From NCBI RefSeq assembly GCF_015209595.1, contig NZ_JADEYS010000001.1, forward strand, positions 248,001 through 312,000: a stretch of 64,000 nt of DNA. The letters are read 5' to 3'. This document shows, one piece after another, positions 55,032 through 64,000 of this stretch (positions are counted from its first letter, which is position 1; every line of letters begins with the position of its first letter). The notes beneath the pieces were generated by a model. That model had not been told where the DNA came from. It was given only the letters and a program-made list of their open reading frames with translations, and made no database searches. The position numbers and the translations under genes were made by a program. The stretch comes from Pontibacterium sinense. GTDB lineage: Bacteria > Pseudomonadota > Gammaproteobacteria > Pseudomonadales > Balneatricaceae.

Positions 55032-55047
55032 CTGTGTATTTATACAG
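55032..55047 (-). promoter_or_regulatory. LexA (SOS) box upstream of recN
   Basis: CTGT-N8-ACAG with an AT-rich centre (GTATTTAT) lies 24 bases before the recN start. A further CTGT half-site at 55057-55060 lacks its partner. Confidence 0.8.
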
Positions 55048-55127
55048 TGTTTTGTACTGTATAAGCGATAATCAGCGAGAGTGCAAACAGAAACGCTATT
55101 CGTGACAAAAAATTGTGGTTTTTACCG

Positions 55128-55152
55128 TTGAAAACTATTTGTCGGTCCCCAT
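55128..55152 (+). promoter_or_regulatory. Heat-shock (sigma-32) promoter of grpE
   Basis: TTGAAA (55128-55133), 13 bases, then CCCCAT (55147-55152) followed by ATA: a close match to the sigma-32 consensus. It lies 62 bases upstream of the grpE ATG. Confidence 0.85.
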
Positions 55153-55213
55153 ATACAGCGACAGGTATAAATAACTGTGTGCACCGAAGTGCGGTAAGCG
55201 TTGGAGATTCCAG

Positions 55214-55819
55214 ATGGCGAACGAAGATAAAGCCCCTGAAACTGAAGCAACTGAACAAGCTGAACAAACCGTTGCGGAAGAAGTAACCGTAGAAGAACAG
55301 GCAGCGACCGAGTCTGATCCTCTAGCGGAAGAGGCAACGCCAGAGCTGTTGAGCATTGCGGAATTGATGAGCCAGCTGGAAGTCGCGCAGGCGGACGTGG
55401 CGGCGTTAAAAGACCAGATTCTGCGAGGTCAGGCTGAGACTCAGAATATTCGACGTCGCGCAGAGCAGGATGTCGAGAAAGCGCATAAGTTTGGCGTTGA
55501 AAAGTTCGCGACGGAAATGCTGGGTGTTGTTGATAATCTGGAGCGTGCAATTGAAGCTGCGGGTGATGACGAAGCGGTGAAGCCGATGCGTGAAGGTGTT
55601 GAGATGACACTGGATATGCTGATTGGTGGACTGGCGAAATTTAACGTTGAGCAGCTTAATCCGGAAGGTGAAGCGTTTAACCCAGAGCTGCATCAGGCGA
55701 TGTCCATGGTGCCTGCAGAGGGCGTTGCGCCAAACACTGTTGTTGCGGTTATGCAAAAGGGTTACAGCCTGAACGGTCGTCTGGTTCGTCCAGCGATGGT
55801 GATGGTGTCAAAAGCCTGA
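55214..55819 (+). CDS. grpE: Nucleotide exchange factor GrpE
   Basis: The 201-residue co-chaperone releases ADP from DnaK. A very acidic N-terminal tail (first ~50 residues, rich in Glu and Ala) leads to the long helix (LLSIAELMSQLEVAQADVAALKDQ-like region) and the C-terminal beta domain (NPELHQAMSMVP; GYSLNGRLVRPAMVMV). dnaK follows after 129 bases with its own heat-shock promoter. Confidence 0.97.
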   Translation: MANEDKAPETEATEQAEQTVAEEVTVEEQAATESDPLAEEATPELLSIAELMSQLEVAQADVAALKDQILRGQAETQNIRRRAEQDVEKAHKFGVEKFATEMLGVVDNLERAIEAAGDDEAVKPMREGVEMTLDMLIGGLAKFNVEQLNPEGEAFNPELHQAMSMVPAEGVAPNTVVAVMQKGYSLNGRLVRPAMVMVSKA

Positions 55820-55848
55820 AACTGACTGAATAAAAATTGGTCGCGGCC

Positions 55849-55876
55849 CTTGAAACTGGTTCAGCTGCACCAATAT
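55849..55876 (+). promoter_or_regulatory. Probable heat-shock promoter of dnaK
   Basis: CTTGAA (55849-55854), 13 bases, then CACCAATAT (55868-55876), a fair match to the sigma-32 -10 (CCCCATnT). It lies 72 bases before the dnaK ATG. It is weaker than the grpE promoter. Confidence 0.65.
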
Positions 55877-55948
55877 AGATTGCAAAGCATATTTTAAAGA
55901 TTTGATCGCTGACCCGTCTTAACGGGCAGAAACTTGGAGTGAATTCGA

Positions 55949-57871
55949 ATGGGTAAAATCATCGGTATCGACCTGGGTACTACCAACTCATGCGTAGCTA
56001 TCCTGGATGGTGAAAAGAGCAAGGTTATCGAAAACGCAGAGGGTGATCGTACCACCCCGTCTATCGTTGCATATGTTGACGATGGTGAAACACTGGTAGG
56101 TCAGCCTGCAAAGCGTCAGGCGGTAACTAACCCGGACAACACTCTGTTCGCGATCAAACGTCTGATCGGCCGTCGTTTTAAAGATGATGTTGTACAGAAA
56201 GACATCAAAATGGTGCCGTACAAAATCGTAGAAGCCGATAACGGTGATGCGTGGGTACAGGTGCGTGACGACAAACTGGCTGCACCTCAGATCTCTGCTG
56301 AAATCTTGAAGAAGATGAAGAAAACAGCTGAAGATTATCTGGGCGAAGGTGTGACAGAAGCGGTTGTAACCGTACCTGCATATTTCAACGATGCACAGCG
56401 ACAGGCAACTAAAGATGCTGGCCGTATCGCGGGTCTGGAAGTAAAACGTATCATCAACGAGCCAACCGCAGCAGCGCTGGCTTACGGCATGGACAAGTCC
56501 AAAGGCGACAAAACCATTGCTGTATTTGACCTGGGTGGCGGTACCTTCGATATCTCTGTTATCGAGATTGCGGATGTTGATGGCGAGCACCAGTTCGAAG
56601 TACTGGCCACCAACGGTGACACATTCCTGGGTGGTGAAGATTTCGACTTGCGCCTGATCGAGTATTTGGCAGCAGAATTCAAGAAAGAGTCCGGTATCGA
56701 TCTGCACAATGATCCACTGGCACTGCAGCGTTTGAAAGAAGCGGCTGAAAAAGCGAAGTGTGAACTGTCTTCTGCACAGCAGACTGACGTTAACCTGCCG
56801 TACATCACCGCTGATGCAACCGGTCCTAAGCACCTGAACGTAAAAGTGACCCGCGCGAAGCTGGAGTCTCTGGTGGAAGAGCTGGTGAAACGTTCCATCG
56901 ATCCTTGCCGCATTGCGCTGCAGGATGCAGACCTGTCTGCTTCTGAAATCGACGAAGTTATTCTGGTTGGTGGCCAGACGCGTATGCCGATGGTGCAGGC
57001 TGCCGTTGCAGAGTTCTTTGGTAAAGAGCCTCGTAAAGATGTAAACCCGGATGAAGCTGTAGCTATGGGTGCATCTATTCAGGGTGCGGTTCTGGCCGGT
57101 GACGTAAAAGACGTCCTGCTGCTGGACGTAACACCTCTGACGCTGGGTATCGAAACCATGGGTGGCGTGGCAACGCCTCTGATCGAGAAGAACACCACGA
57201 TCCCAACGAAGAAATCTCAGACGTTCTCTACTGCAGACGACAACCAGACAGCGGTAACGATCCACGTTGTACAGGGTGAGCGTAAGCAGGCTGCACAGAA
57301 CAAATCTCTGGGTCGTTTCGACCTGGCAGACATTCCGCCAGCACCACGTGGAATGCCTCAGATCGAAGTAACCTTCGATTTGGATGCCAACGGTATTCTG
57401 AACGTACACGCGAAAGATAATGCGACGGGCAAAGAACAGTCTATCGTTATCAAAGCCTCTTCCGGTCTGAGCGATGACGAAATCGAACAGATGGTACGTG
57501 ACGCAGAAGCGAACGCTGAAGAAGATAAGAAGTTTGAAGAATTGACTCAGGCGCGTAACCAGGGCGATGCAATGGTTCATTCTGCGAAGAAGACCATGGA
57601 AGAAGCTGGCGACAAAGCGACTGACGAAGAGAAAGCAAACATTGAAAGCGCAACCGCTGAACTGGAAGAAGTCCTGAAAGGCGACGACAAAGAAGCGATT
57701 GATACAAAAACTGCTGCACTGACTGAAGCGATCTCTGGCGTAGCCCAGAAGATGTACGCGGACGCAGCTCAGCAGGCTGAAGCAGAGCAAGCGGCAGGTG
57801 GCGAAGAAGCTAAACCGGGCGACGATGCTGTGGATGCTGAGTTTGAAGAGGTTAAGGACGACAAGAAGTAA
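55949..57871 (+). CDS. dnaK: Chaperone protein DnaK (Hsp70)
   Basis: The 640-residue ATP-driven chaperone has an N-terminal ATPase domain ([26 protein letters not shown]-type [12 protein letters not shown]), the interdomain linker ([15 protein letters not shown]), a substrate-binding beta domain and a helical lid, and it ends in an acidic EEVKDDKK tail. Length and motifs are normal. dnaJ follows after 164 bases that hold two GC-rich hairpins. Confidence 0.98.
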   Translation: MGKIIGIDLGTTNSCVAILDGEKSKVIENAEGDRTTPSIVAYVDDGETLVGQPAKRQAVTNPDNTLFAIKRLIGRRFKDDVVQKDIKMVPYKIVEADNGDAWVQVRDDKLAAPQISAEILKKMKKTAEDYLGEGVTEAVVTVPAYFNDAQRQATKDAGRIAGLEVKRIINEPTAAALAYGMDKSKGDKTIAVFDLGGGTFDISVIEIADVDGEHQFEVLATNGDTFLGGEDFDLRLIEYLAAEFKKESGIDLHNDPLALQRLKEAAEKAKCELSSAQQTDVNLPYITADATGPKHLNVKVTRAKLESLVEELVKRSIDPCRIALQDADLSASEIDEVILVGGQTRMPMVQAAVAEFFGKEPRKDVNPDEAVAMGASIQGAVLAGDVKDVLLLDVTPLTLGIETMGGVATPLIEKNTTIPTKKSQTFSTADDNQTAVTIHVVQGERKQAAQNKSLGRFDLADIPPAPRGMPQIEVTFDLDANGILNVHAKDNATGKEQSIVIKASSGLSDDEIEQMVRDAEANAEEDKKFEELTQARNQGDAMVHSAKKTMEEAGDKATDEEKANIESATAELEEVLKGDDKEAIDTKTAALTEAISGVAQKMYADAAQQAEAEQAAGGEEAKPGDDAVDAEFEEVKDDKK

Positions 57872-57951
57872 TTTCTACGTCTGACTTCTGAACAGGGAGT
57901 TATTCGGTATGGATCATCATGAATCTGCCGGGTAACTTCTATTCAAGGCAT

Positions 57952-58012
57952 CGCGGGATTCGGGGCTCAACAGCTTCGGCCCGCGTTGTCGTATCCGGCC
58001 GGTGCCGCCGGC
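57952..58012 (+). other. GC-rich hairpins between dnaK and dnaJ
   Basis: CGCGGG (57952-57957) and CCCGCG (57980-57985) can form one stem, and GCCGG-TGCCG-CCGGC (57998-58012) a second. No T-run follows. They could lower DnaJ output relative to DnaK or shield the mRNA; that is inference. The dnaJ ribosome site after them is weak. Confidence 0.55.
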
Positions 58013-58035
58013 AACAGTGATAGCCAGAACCGACT

Positions 58036-59166
58036 ATGTCAAAACAAGACTACTACGAAGTACTCGGCGTTGATAAAAACGCCTCTGACCGCGACATCAA
58101 AAAAGCCTTCCGCCGCATGGCGATGAAGTATCACCCGGACCGCAATCCGGATGATAAAGAGTCCGAAGAAAACTTCAAAGAAGTTAACGAAGCTTATGAA
58201 GTGCTGTCTGACGCCCAGAAGAAAGCGGCGTATGACCAGTACGGCCACGCGGGTGTGAACCCTAATATGGGTGGTGGTCAGGGCGGTGGCTTTGAAGGCG
58301 GTTTTGGTGACATCTTTGGTGATGTCTTCGGAGATATCTTCGGTGGCGGTGGTGGTGGCCGTCGTAGCTCTGTGCAGCGCGGTGCTGATCTGCGTTACAA
58401 CATGGATCTTTCGCTGGAAGATGCGGTCCGTGGCGTAGAGAAGACCATCAACATTCCAACGTTGGTGAACTGCGATACCTGTCATGGTAGTGGTGCGAAA
58501 CCGGGTACACAGCCTAAAACATGTGGTACCTGTGGCGGTATGGGGCAGGTGCGTATGCAGCAGGGATTTTTCTCTGTTCAGCAAACCTGTCCAACCTGTC
58601 GCGGTGAAGGCCATGTGATTTCTGATCCATGTGGTGACTGTCGTGGTCAGGGGCGTATCGAAAAAACCAAAACCTTGTCCGTGAAGATTCCACCGGGTGT
58701 GGATACGGGTGATCGTATTCGTCTGGCAGGCGAAGGTGAAGCGGGGACGCATGGCGGACCTGCCGGTGATCTTTACGTTCAGGTGAATGTCGTTGCGCAT
58801 CCTATCTTCGAGCGTGATGGTAAGCATCTATACTGCGAAGTGCCTATTAGCTTTATCGATGCTGCATTGGGCGGCGAGCTGGAAGTGCCAACGCTGGATG
58901 GTCGCGTGAAACTGAAGGTGCCGGCCGAAACTCAGACCGGAAAACTGTTCCGATTGCGCGGCAAAGGTGTGAAACCTGTGCGCGGTGGTTCGGTTGGTGA
59001 CTTGCTGGTACGTGCGGTTGTTGAAACACCAGTGAATCTGAGCAGTCGTCAGAAATCCTTGCTGAAAGAGTTTCAGGAAGAGATGGAGCAGGGCAACAGC
59101 AAGCATTCACCGAAAAAACACGGCTTCTTTGATTCCGTGAAAAAGTTTTTTGAAGATATGACCTAA
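58036..59166 (+). CDS. dnaJ: Chaperone protein DnaJ (Hsp40)
   Basis: The 376-residue partner of DnaK has a J domain with HPD (KYHPDRNP), a Gly/Phe-rich linker, four zinc motifs C-x-x-C-x-G-x-G ([32 protein letters not shown]) and the C-terminal substrate domains. All are complete. No strong Shine-Dalgarno sequence is seen before the ATG. Confidence 0.98.
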   Translation: MSKQDYYEVLGVDKNASDRDIKKAFRRMAMKYHPDRNPDDKESEENFKEVNEAYEVLSDAQKKAAYDQYGHAGVNPNMGGGQGGGFEGGFGDIFGDVFGDIFGGGGGGRRSSVQRGADLRYNMDLSLEDAVRGVEKTINIPTLVNCDTCHGSGAKPGTQPKTCGTCGGMGQVRMQQGFFSVQQTCPTCRGEGHVISDPCGDCRGQGRIEKTKTLSVKIPPGVDTGDRIRLAGEGEAGTHGGPAGDLYVQVNVVAHPIFERDGKHLYCEVPISFIDAALGGELEVPTLDGRVKLKVPAETQTGKLFRLRGKGVKPVRGGSVGDLLVRAVVETPVNLSSRQKSLLKEFQEEMEQGNSKHSPKKHGFFDSVKKFFEDMT

Positions 59167-59169
59167 GTG

Positions 59170-59199
59170 ATGGGCCGCTGCGGTGGCCCATGCTGTTTT
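59170..59199 (+). terminator. Possible terminator between dnaJ and cysE
   Basis: ATGGGCC and GGCCCAT form a 7-bp stem with an eight-base loop, followed by GCTGTTTT. The T-run is short, so it may be partial. Confidence 0.5.
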
Positions 59200-59222
59200 C
59201 TGGTCACACCATTGAGGGCGTC

Positions 59223-60023
59223 ATGACCTCCATACCGCTAGAACCCAAAGCGCTTTGGGCAATAATTCAGGAAGAAGCACGCCTCGAAGCGGAAAACGAA
59301 CCGTTTCTGGCTAGTTTCTTCCACGCAACCATTATAGGTCATCGTGATCTGGCATCGGCCCTTTCCTACCTTCTGGCAGGAAAGTTGGCTGATGAAGTGA
59401 TGCCAGCCGTTACCTTGCGCGAGCTGATCGAGCAGGCGTACGAATCTGAGCCACAGATTATTATGTCGGTCTGCCACGATCTGAGCGCTGTGCGGACGCG
59501 AGATCCCGCCATTGGCAAACTTTCTACGGTACTGCTCTATCTGAAAGGCTTTCATGCTATTCAGGCTCACCGCATCGCAAATTGGATGTGGAAACAGGGG
59601 CGTACTTCGATGGCTCTGTATATCCAGAGCCGTGTCAGCTCCACCTTGCAGGTTGATATTCATCCAGCGGCTTGTATTGGTCGTGGTGTGATGTTTGATC
59701 ACGCAACCGGTATTGTTGTGGGTGAAACCTGTGTGATCGAAAACGATGTATCGATTTTGCAGAACGTGACTCTGGGCGGGACCGGGAAAGAATCCGGTGA
59801 CCGCCATCCTAAGATCCGTGAAGGCGTGTTAATTGCCGCTGGTGCGAAGATCTTTGGCAATATTGAAGTAGGTGCTGGCGCTAAGGTCGGCGGTGGCTCA
59901 GTGGTACTGGAAGATGTGCCACCACACACAACCGTCGTAGGTGTGCCTGCGAAGATTGTGGGCAGTGCTGGGTGCGAAAAACCCGCACTGGATATGGACC
60001 AGAATATTCCGAACGAAGAATAA
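59223..60023 (+). CDS. cysE: Serine O-acetyltransferase
   Basis: This 266-residue enzyme acetylates L-serine in cysteine synthesis. The N-terminal helical domain is followed by a left-handed hexapeptide-repeat helix (MFDHATGIVVGET; NVTLGGTGKESGDRHPKI; GAGAKVGGGSVVLEDVPP). It is the long, CysE-type form. ATG at 59223 has GAGGG upstream and lies inside an open frame from 59190. It stands between dnaJ and dapB, which are neighbours in many relatives. Confidence 0.94.
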   Translation: MTSIPLEPKALWAIIQEEARLEAENEPFLASFFHATIIGHRDLASALSYLLAGKLADEVMPAVTLRELIEQAYESEPQIIMSVCHDLSAVRTRDPAIGKLSTVLLYLKGFHAIQAHRIANWMWKQGRTSMALYIQSRVSSTLQVDIHPAACIGRGVMFDHATGIVVGETCVIENDVSILQNVTLGGTGKESGDRHPKIREGVLIAAGAKIFGNIEVGAGAKVGGGSVVLEDVPPHTTVVGVPAKIVGSAGCEKPALDMDQNIPNEE

Positions 60024-60863
<840 letters not shown>

Positions 60864-60918
60864 TCCAAATTGATGTGTTTAACTGATCGTTGAGCATTGA
60901 AACGGTCGACGTCCTCCC

Positions 60919-60947
60919 AGGCCCCTATTCAGGGGCCTGTTTGTTTT
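60919..60947 (+). terminator. Intrinsic terminator after dapB
   Basis: AGGCCCCT and AGGGGCCT form an 8-bp stem with a four-base loop, followed by a T-rich tract. Confidence 0.85.
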
Positions 60948-61141
60948 TATCTCCTAATACTTACTTTTTAAGTAAACGTTTGTTTGAATTTTTGGTGCTC
61001 GGGCAGGAAAAGGAAATCAAACAAAAGTTAAACTGATCTCGTCAGCGTTATTTAGACTTTGTTGAATATTTTCTTTTAAAACAGTGGTCTTGTGCTACGT
61101 TTAAGTGCGCTTTCTGTTTTGTGGTGGAAAATTAAAACAAA

Positions 61142-63730
61142 ATGCAATCTAAACGCAGTACTATCAAAACCTATCTCCTGAGATGGATCCTGCTATTTTC
61201 GGCACTTGGATTTCTGGTGATTTTTCTAATTGCCAGCCATGCCTTTACCAGCAGTATTCGTGACAATGCTAACGAGATAGCAGAACGTGTCGCTCGGCAA
61301 ACGTTCAATTCTATGTATCTGGTGATGAGCCAGGGCTGGAGTCGTCAGCAGCTCGAGCAATTTCTCGGTCAGATGGAACAGGATAATGCCCAGTCAGATC
61401 TGAAAGTGACGCTCTATCGGGCACCCGTTGTGGATCAGCTATTCGGCCGTATAGAACAACCTGTGATGGATGACAGCCTGAAAGAGGCGATCCGTACAGG
61501 CGAAGCCCGTTCCCAAGAAGTGGGTGATTCCAGCCGTTACCTTTACCCGTTAACTGCGAAAGAAACCTGTCTGGCGTGCCATACCAATGCCATATTGGGG
61601 CAATCGTTGGGATTGATCGAAGTTCAACAAGAGTTGTCGGCGACGGTTGCTCAAGCTAAAACCAATCTAATTTATAACCTCTTGCTCATCGCACCCTTGC
61701 CGTTGTTGCTGGGTTTTCTGGCGGTACGTTCGCTCACCCGCCGGGTCGATGAGTCAATTAATCAGCTGACGACCAGTGTGGCGACGGTTGAATCGATAGC
61801 GGATCTGGAGAAGTTAGAACGGGAGCGTTCCAAACTTGCCTTCCATGAACTGGCGCGGATTTACGATGAGGTGGGCACGCTGGCAACCAAACTGCGTCAT
61901 GTGGCGGTGGATAAAGAGTTGCTGGAATTTGAGATCCGGTTGCTGGAAAAATTTGTGATCACCTCTGAAGTGGTTCGGGACTGGCGAGAGTACGTCAGTG
62001 ACCTGCTACTTGAGATCAACAAGGTGATTGATGCGCACACGATGTTCTCCATCTTTAAGGTGGATGATGAACTCTTTGACCTGGAGATCTTCTGGTTACG
62101 CCCGGCGAGTCAGGAAACCCAGGACAATATGGAAAAAGCGGTGATCCGCCGCTTGAAAGAGAGTGACTCGCAGTTGTACTCCGCCGGCTTGAATGTACGT
62201 CACAACATTGCCAGCCGAGAGGGTGACTTGATCGAGTTGGATCAGGACAGCATTGAATTGCAGTGTAAATCCCTACTCGTGGATACGCCGAAAATTGGCG
62301 GCATCGTCGGGATTGGCGTGCAAGCCGAAATCATCCGGGATCAGACCAAATTGCTGGTACTGGAAAGCGTGTTATCAACCCTGTTAAACGTCGTGGGCTC
62401 GGTGCGAGCGATCTACAAGTACACCAACGATCTGGAATATTACGCAACGCGGGATCCGCTGACCAATCTATACAACCAGCGGATGTTCTGGGAATTGCTG
62501 GAATATGAGCTGGATCGTTGTGCTCGTCACGACTACAAAGTGGCTGTGCTGATGATCGATCTGGATAACTTCAAATCGATCAATGACGGTTATGGTCACA
62601 GCTGGGGCGATAAGCTGTTAGAAATGTTCGCCGAATGTTTGCAAAAGACCTTTGAGCAGGGTGCTGTCGTGGCCCGCTATGGCGGTGACGAGTTTGTTGT
62701 GATGTTGTCAGAAGCTTCGCTGGAAAGTGCTGAGGAGGCGGGGCGGATGTTGCTGGATCGTATCCGTTGCTTCTCGGTTGAGCATAGTTCCGGGGCGGAG
62801 CTAAAGATCACGGCATCAATCGGTATCGGTATTTATCCTGATCATGCGCAGAGTAAGAAAGATCTCTTCATGTTTGTGGATAACCTGATGTACCGGGCCA
62901 AGCAGGACGGTAAGGACCGTTTGTGTGTACCGGACGAGCATGACCTTGTAAATATCTTTAAAGATATGAGCGAGAAAACACTGCTGGTGAAACATGCTAT
63001 TGAACATCGCAAACTGATACCGGTCTTCCAGCCTATCCAACGCACTGATAATGGGAACGTTACCGCAGTGGAAGTGCTGAGTCGTATCGAACTGCCGGAT
63101 GATAGTTTGATGAAAGCGGCTGAATTCATCGAGATCGCAGAGTCGATGGATAAAATTCACGCGCTGGATTATATCGTCATGGAGAAGGCGTTTGCGGCGG
63201 CGCGTGAGATCAATTACCGGGGACTACTGTTTATCAATATGTCGCCCCGTGCTGTTGTCGTGAGTGATTTTATCCAGCAGGTTAAACGCTTAACCCGGCA
63301 GTACGAAATCAATACCGGTAACATCGTATTTGAGATTACTGAACGCGATACGGTGAAAAGTATCTCGATGCTGGAACAGTTTGTGGCCAACCTTAAAGAT
63401 GAAGGCTTTAAGCTGGCGATTGATGACTTCGGCTCAGGTTTCTCCTCTTTCCATTACCTCAAGCACCTGCCCATTGATTACGTCAAAATCGAAGGTGAAT
63501 TTATCGCCAATATGGCCAGTGATAAGCGTGATATGGCGTTTGTGAATAGCATCGCCAAGTTATCCAGGGAGCTGAATCTGGAAACAATTGCTGAATTTGT
63601 AGAGAGCGAAGAGGTACTGGAATTGGTTGAAGCCGCCAACATTACTTATGCACAGGGTTATCATATTGGCCGCCCGACGCCGGATCTCGCCAGCATTGTC
63701 GTTCAGACATACGAGCCAGCAGAAGTTTAA
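61142..63730 (+). CDS. Membrane GGDEF/EAL protein with heme-c (CxxCH) sensor region
   Basis: This 862-residue c-di-GMP protein has TM1 near residues 11-32, a periplasmic region with C143-L-A-C146-H147 (a heme-c site), and TM2 near 176-196. A HAMP-like/helical linker and a GAF-like region follow. The GGDEF domain has an intact GGDEF at 514-518 (RYGGDEF). The EAL domain has EVL at 644-646 in place of EAL, but keeps ELTE-like FEITE, DDFGSGFSSF and VKIEG. Both synthesis and hydrolysis are possible. It has its own promoter region after the dapB terminator. Confidence 0.9.
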   Translation: MQSKRSTIKTYLLRWILLFSALGFLVIFLIASHAFTSSIRDNANEIAERVARQTFNSMYLVMSQGWSRQQLEQFLGQMEQDNAQSDLKVTLYRAPVVDQLFGRIEQPVMDDSLKEAIRTGEARSQEVGDSSRYLYPLTAKETCLACHTNAILGQSLGLIEVQQELSATVAQAKTNLIYNLLLIAPLPLLLGFLAVRSLTRRVDESINQLTTSVATVESIADLEKLERERSKLAFHELARIYDEVGTLATKLRHVAVDKELLEFEIRLLEKFVITSEVVRDWREYVSDLLLEINKVIDAHTMFSIFKVDDELFDLEIFWLRPASQETQDNMEKAVIRRLKESDSQLYSAGLNVRHNIASREGDLIELDQDSIELQCKSLLVDTPKIGGIVGIGVQAEIIRDQTKLLVLESVLSTLLNVVGSVRAIYKYTNDLEYYATRDPLTNLYNQRMFWELLEYELDRCARHDYKVAVLMIDLDNFKSINDGYGHSWGDKLLEMFAECLQKTFEQGAVVARYGGDEFVVMLSEASLESAEEAGRMLLDRIRCFSVEHSSGAELKITASIGIGIYPDHAQSKKDLFMFVDNLMYRAKQDGKDRLCVPDEHDLVNIFKDMSEKTLLVKHAIEHRKLIPVFQPIQRTDNGNVTAVEVLSRIELPDDSLMKAAEFIEIAESMDKIHALDYIVMEKAFAAAREINYRGLLFINMSPRAVVVSDFIQQVKRLTRQYEINTGNIVFEITERDTVKSISMLEQFVANLKDEGFKLAIDDFGSGFSSFHYLKHLPIDYVKIEGEFIANMASDKRDMAFVNSIAKLSRELNLETIAEFVESEEVLELVEAANITYAQGYHIGRPTPDLASIVVQTYEPAEV

Positions 63731-63734
63731 CCTC

Positions 63735-63772
63735 GGTGGCAGCGTCGGTTATGGACGACCTCAGCTGCCACC
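63735..63772. other. Long inverted repeat after the GGDEF/EAL gene
   Basis: GGTGGCAGC and GCTGCCACC form a perfect 9-bp stem. Inside it, GTCG and CGAC extend the pairing. It lies five bases after the stop codon and lacks a clear T-run, so it is a possible terminator. Confidence 0.5.
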
Positions 63773-63913
63773 ACCCCTGCCTTGCCTTTTGGTCGTATTT
63801 TGATCATAGCTGCACTCAATAGAGCAGATAAATATTCTCTATTTAGACTCCTTTGGCATGCCTATCTATCATTAAATTGAGCTGTCTTGATTCACTGATA
63901 GAGGAGAGTGACT

Positions 63914-64000
63914 ATGTCTCTCAAAGGTAGCAGGACGGAGCAAAATCTGAAGGATGCATTCGCGGGCGAATCTCAGGCCAATCGTCGTTATCTTTACTTT
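63914..64000 (+). CDS. Rubrerythrin (start only, cut by window end)
   Basis: Only 29 codons are in the window: MSLKGSRTEQNLKDAFAGES and then QANRRYLYF. The KGS-T-NL--AFAGES-AN-RY pattern is typical of rubrerythrin, a di-iron/FeS protein that reduces peroxide. GGAGAG lies just before the ATG. The rest of the gene is outside the window. Confidence 0.85.
   Translation, partial: MSLKGSRTEQNLKDAFAGESQANRRYLYF

Noticed and set aside
55988-57790. 600-codon open frame on the - strand inside dnaK
   Set aside because: Antisense shadow of dnaK, Cys/Phe/Arg rich, no motif and no ribosome site.
60864-61141. c-di-GMP riboswitch before the GGDEF/EAL gene
   Set aside because: No GEMM-like core was seen; only the dapB terminator and AT-rich sequence are present.

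Overview
The window reads as chromosome of a marine gammaproteobacterium of the Oceanospirillales/Oceanospirillaceae kind. This rests on gene content and order: nrdR-ribD-ribE-ribBX-ribH-nusB-thiL-pgpA, xseB-ispA-dxs next to sodium-type pomAB, ratA-rnfH-bamE-fur-recN-grpE-dnaK-dnaJ-dapB, a one-piece ssrA, moderate GC, and PhoP/PhoQ-like and CbrA-like proteins. No rRNA, tRNA, CRISPR array, transposase or integrase was seen. The species cannot be named from this evidence.

Layout. 0-8.2 kb: glutamate synthase (gltBD), hemE and a beta-carbonic anhydrase. 8.2-14.2 kb: a Sel1-repeat/SPOR protein, an unassigned outer-membrane barrel, metY, radA and a PilZ protein. 14.2-15.4 kb: two paralogous 79-residue exported proteins. 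15.4-28 kb: ettA, hsp20, glyA, the riboflavin/nusB/thiL/pgpA operon, then a third small exported protein, a PepSY protein and a PhoP/PhoQ-like two-component system. 28-34 kb: ribA, xseB-ispA-dxs, pomAB and cytochrome c5. 34-40 kb: a small unknown protein, PPK2, an L,D-transpeptidase, an alanine-zipper lipoprotein, an SLC5-STAC protein without a kinase, and a YaeH/DUF3461 protein. 40-49 kb: a one-directional defence island with a three-gene HipBST-like toxin-antitoxin module, an unassigned tail-anchored coiled-coil protein and a type I restriction-modification system. The island abuts the 3' side of ssrA and is bracketed by two related copies of a ~54-bp hairpin-bearing repeat. 49-64 kb: ssrA, smpB, a sodium symporter, ratA/rnfH, bamE, fur, recN, grpE-dnaK-dnaJ, cysE, dapB, a GGDEF/EAL-family protein with a heme-c motif, and the first codons of rubrerythrin.

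Two places look most worth following up. First, the three small exported proteins (14.6, 15.1 and 25.2 kb) are preceded by the same promoter layout: a GTTTCA-type direct repeat with an 11-bp period, then exactly 11 nt, then a -10-like hexamer. This is the geometry of PhoP-type boxes, and one of the three genes lies directly upstream of a PhoP/PhoQ-like pair. A local regulon is therefore likely. Second, the defence island combines HipBST, whose toxin has Ser57/Ser59 in an S-I-S loop, with a membrane-anchored coiled-coil protein of unknown role.

All calls come from reading the sequence and from family knowledge. No database search or folding program was run. Promoters, terminators and hairpins were read by eye.
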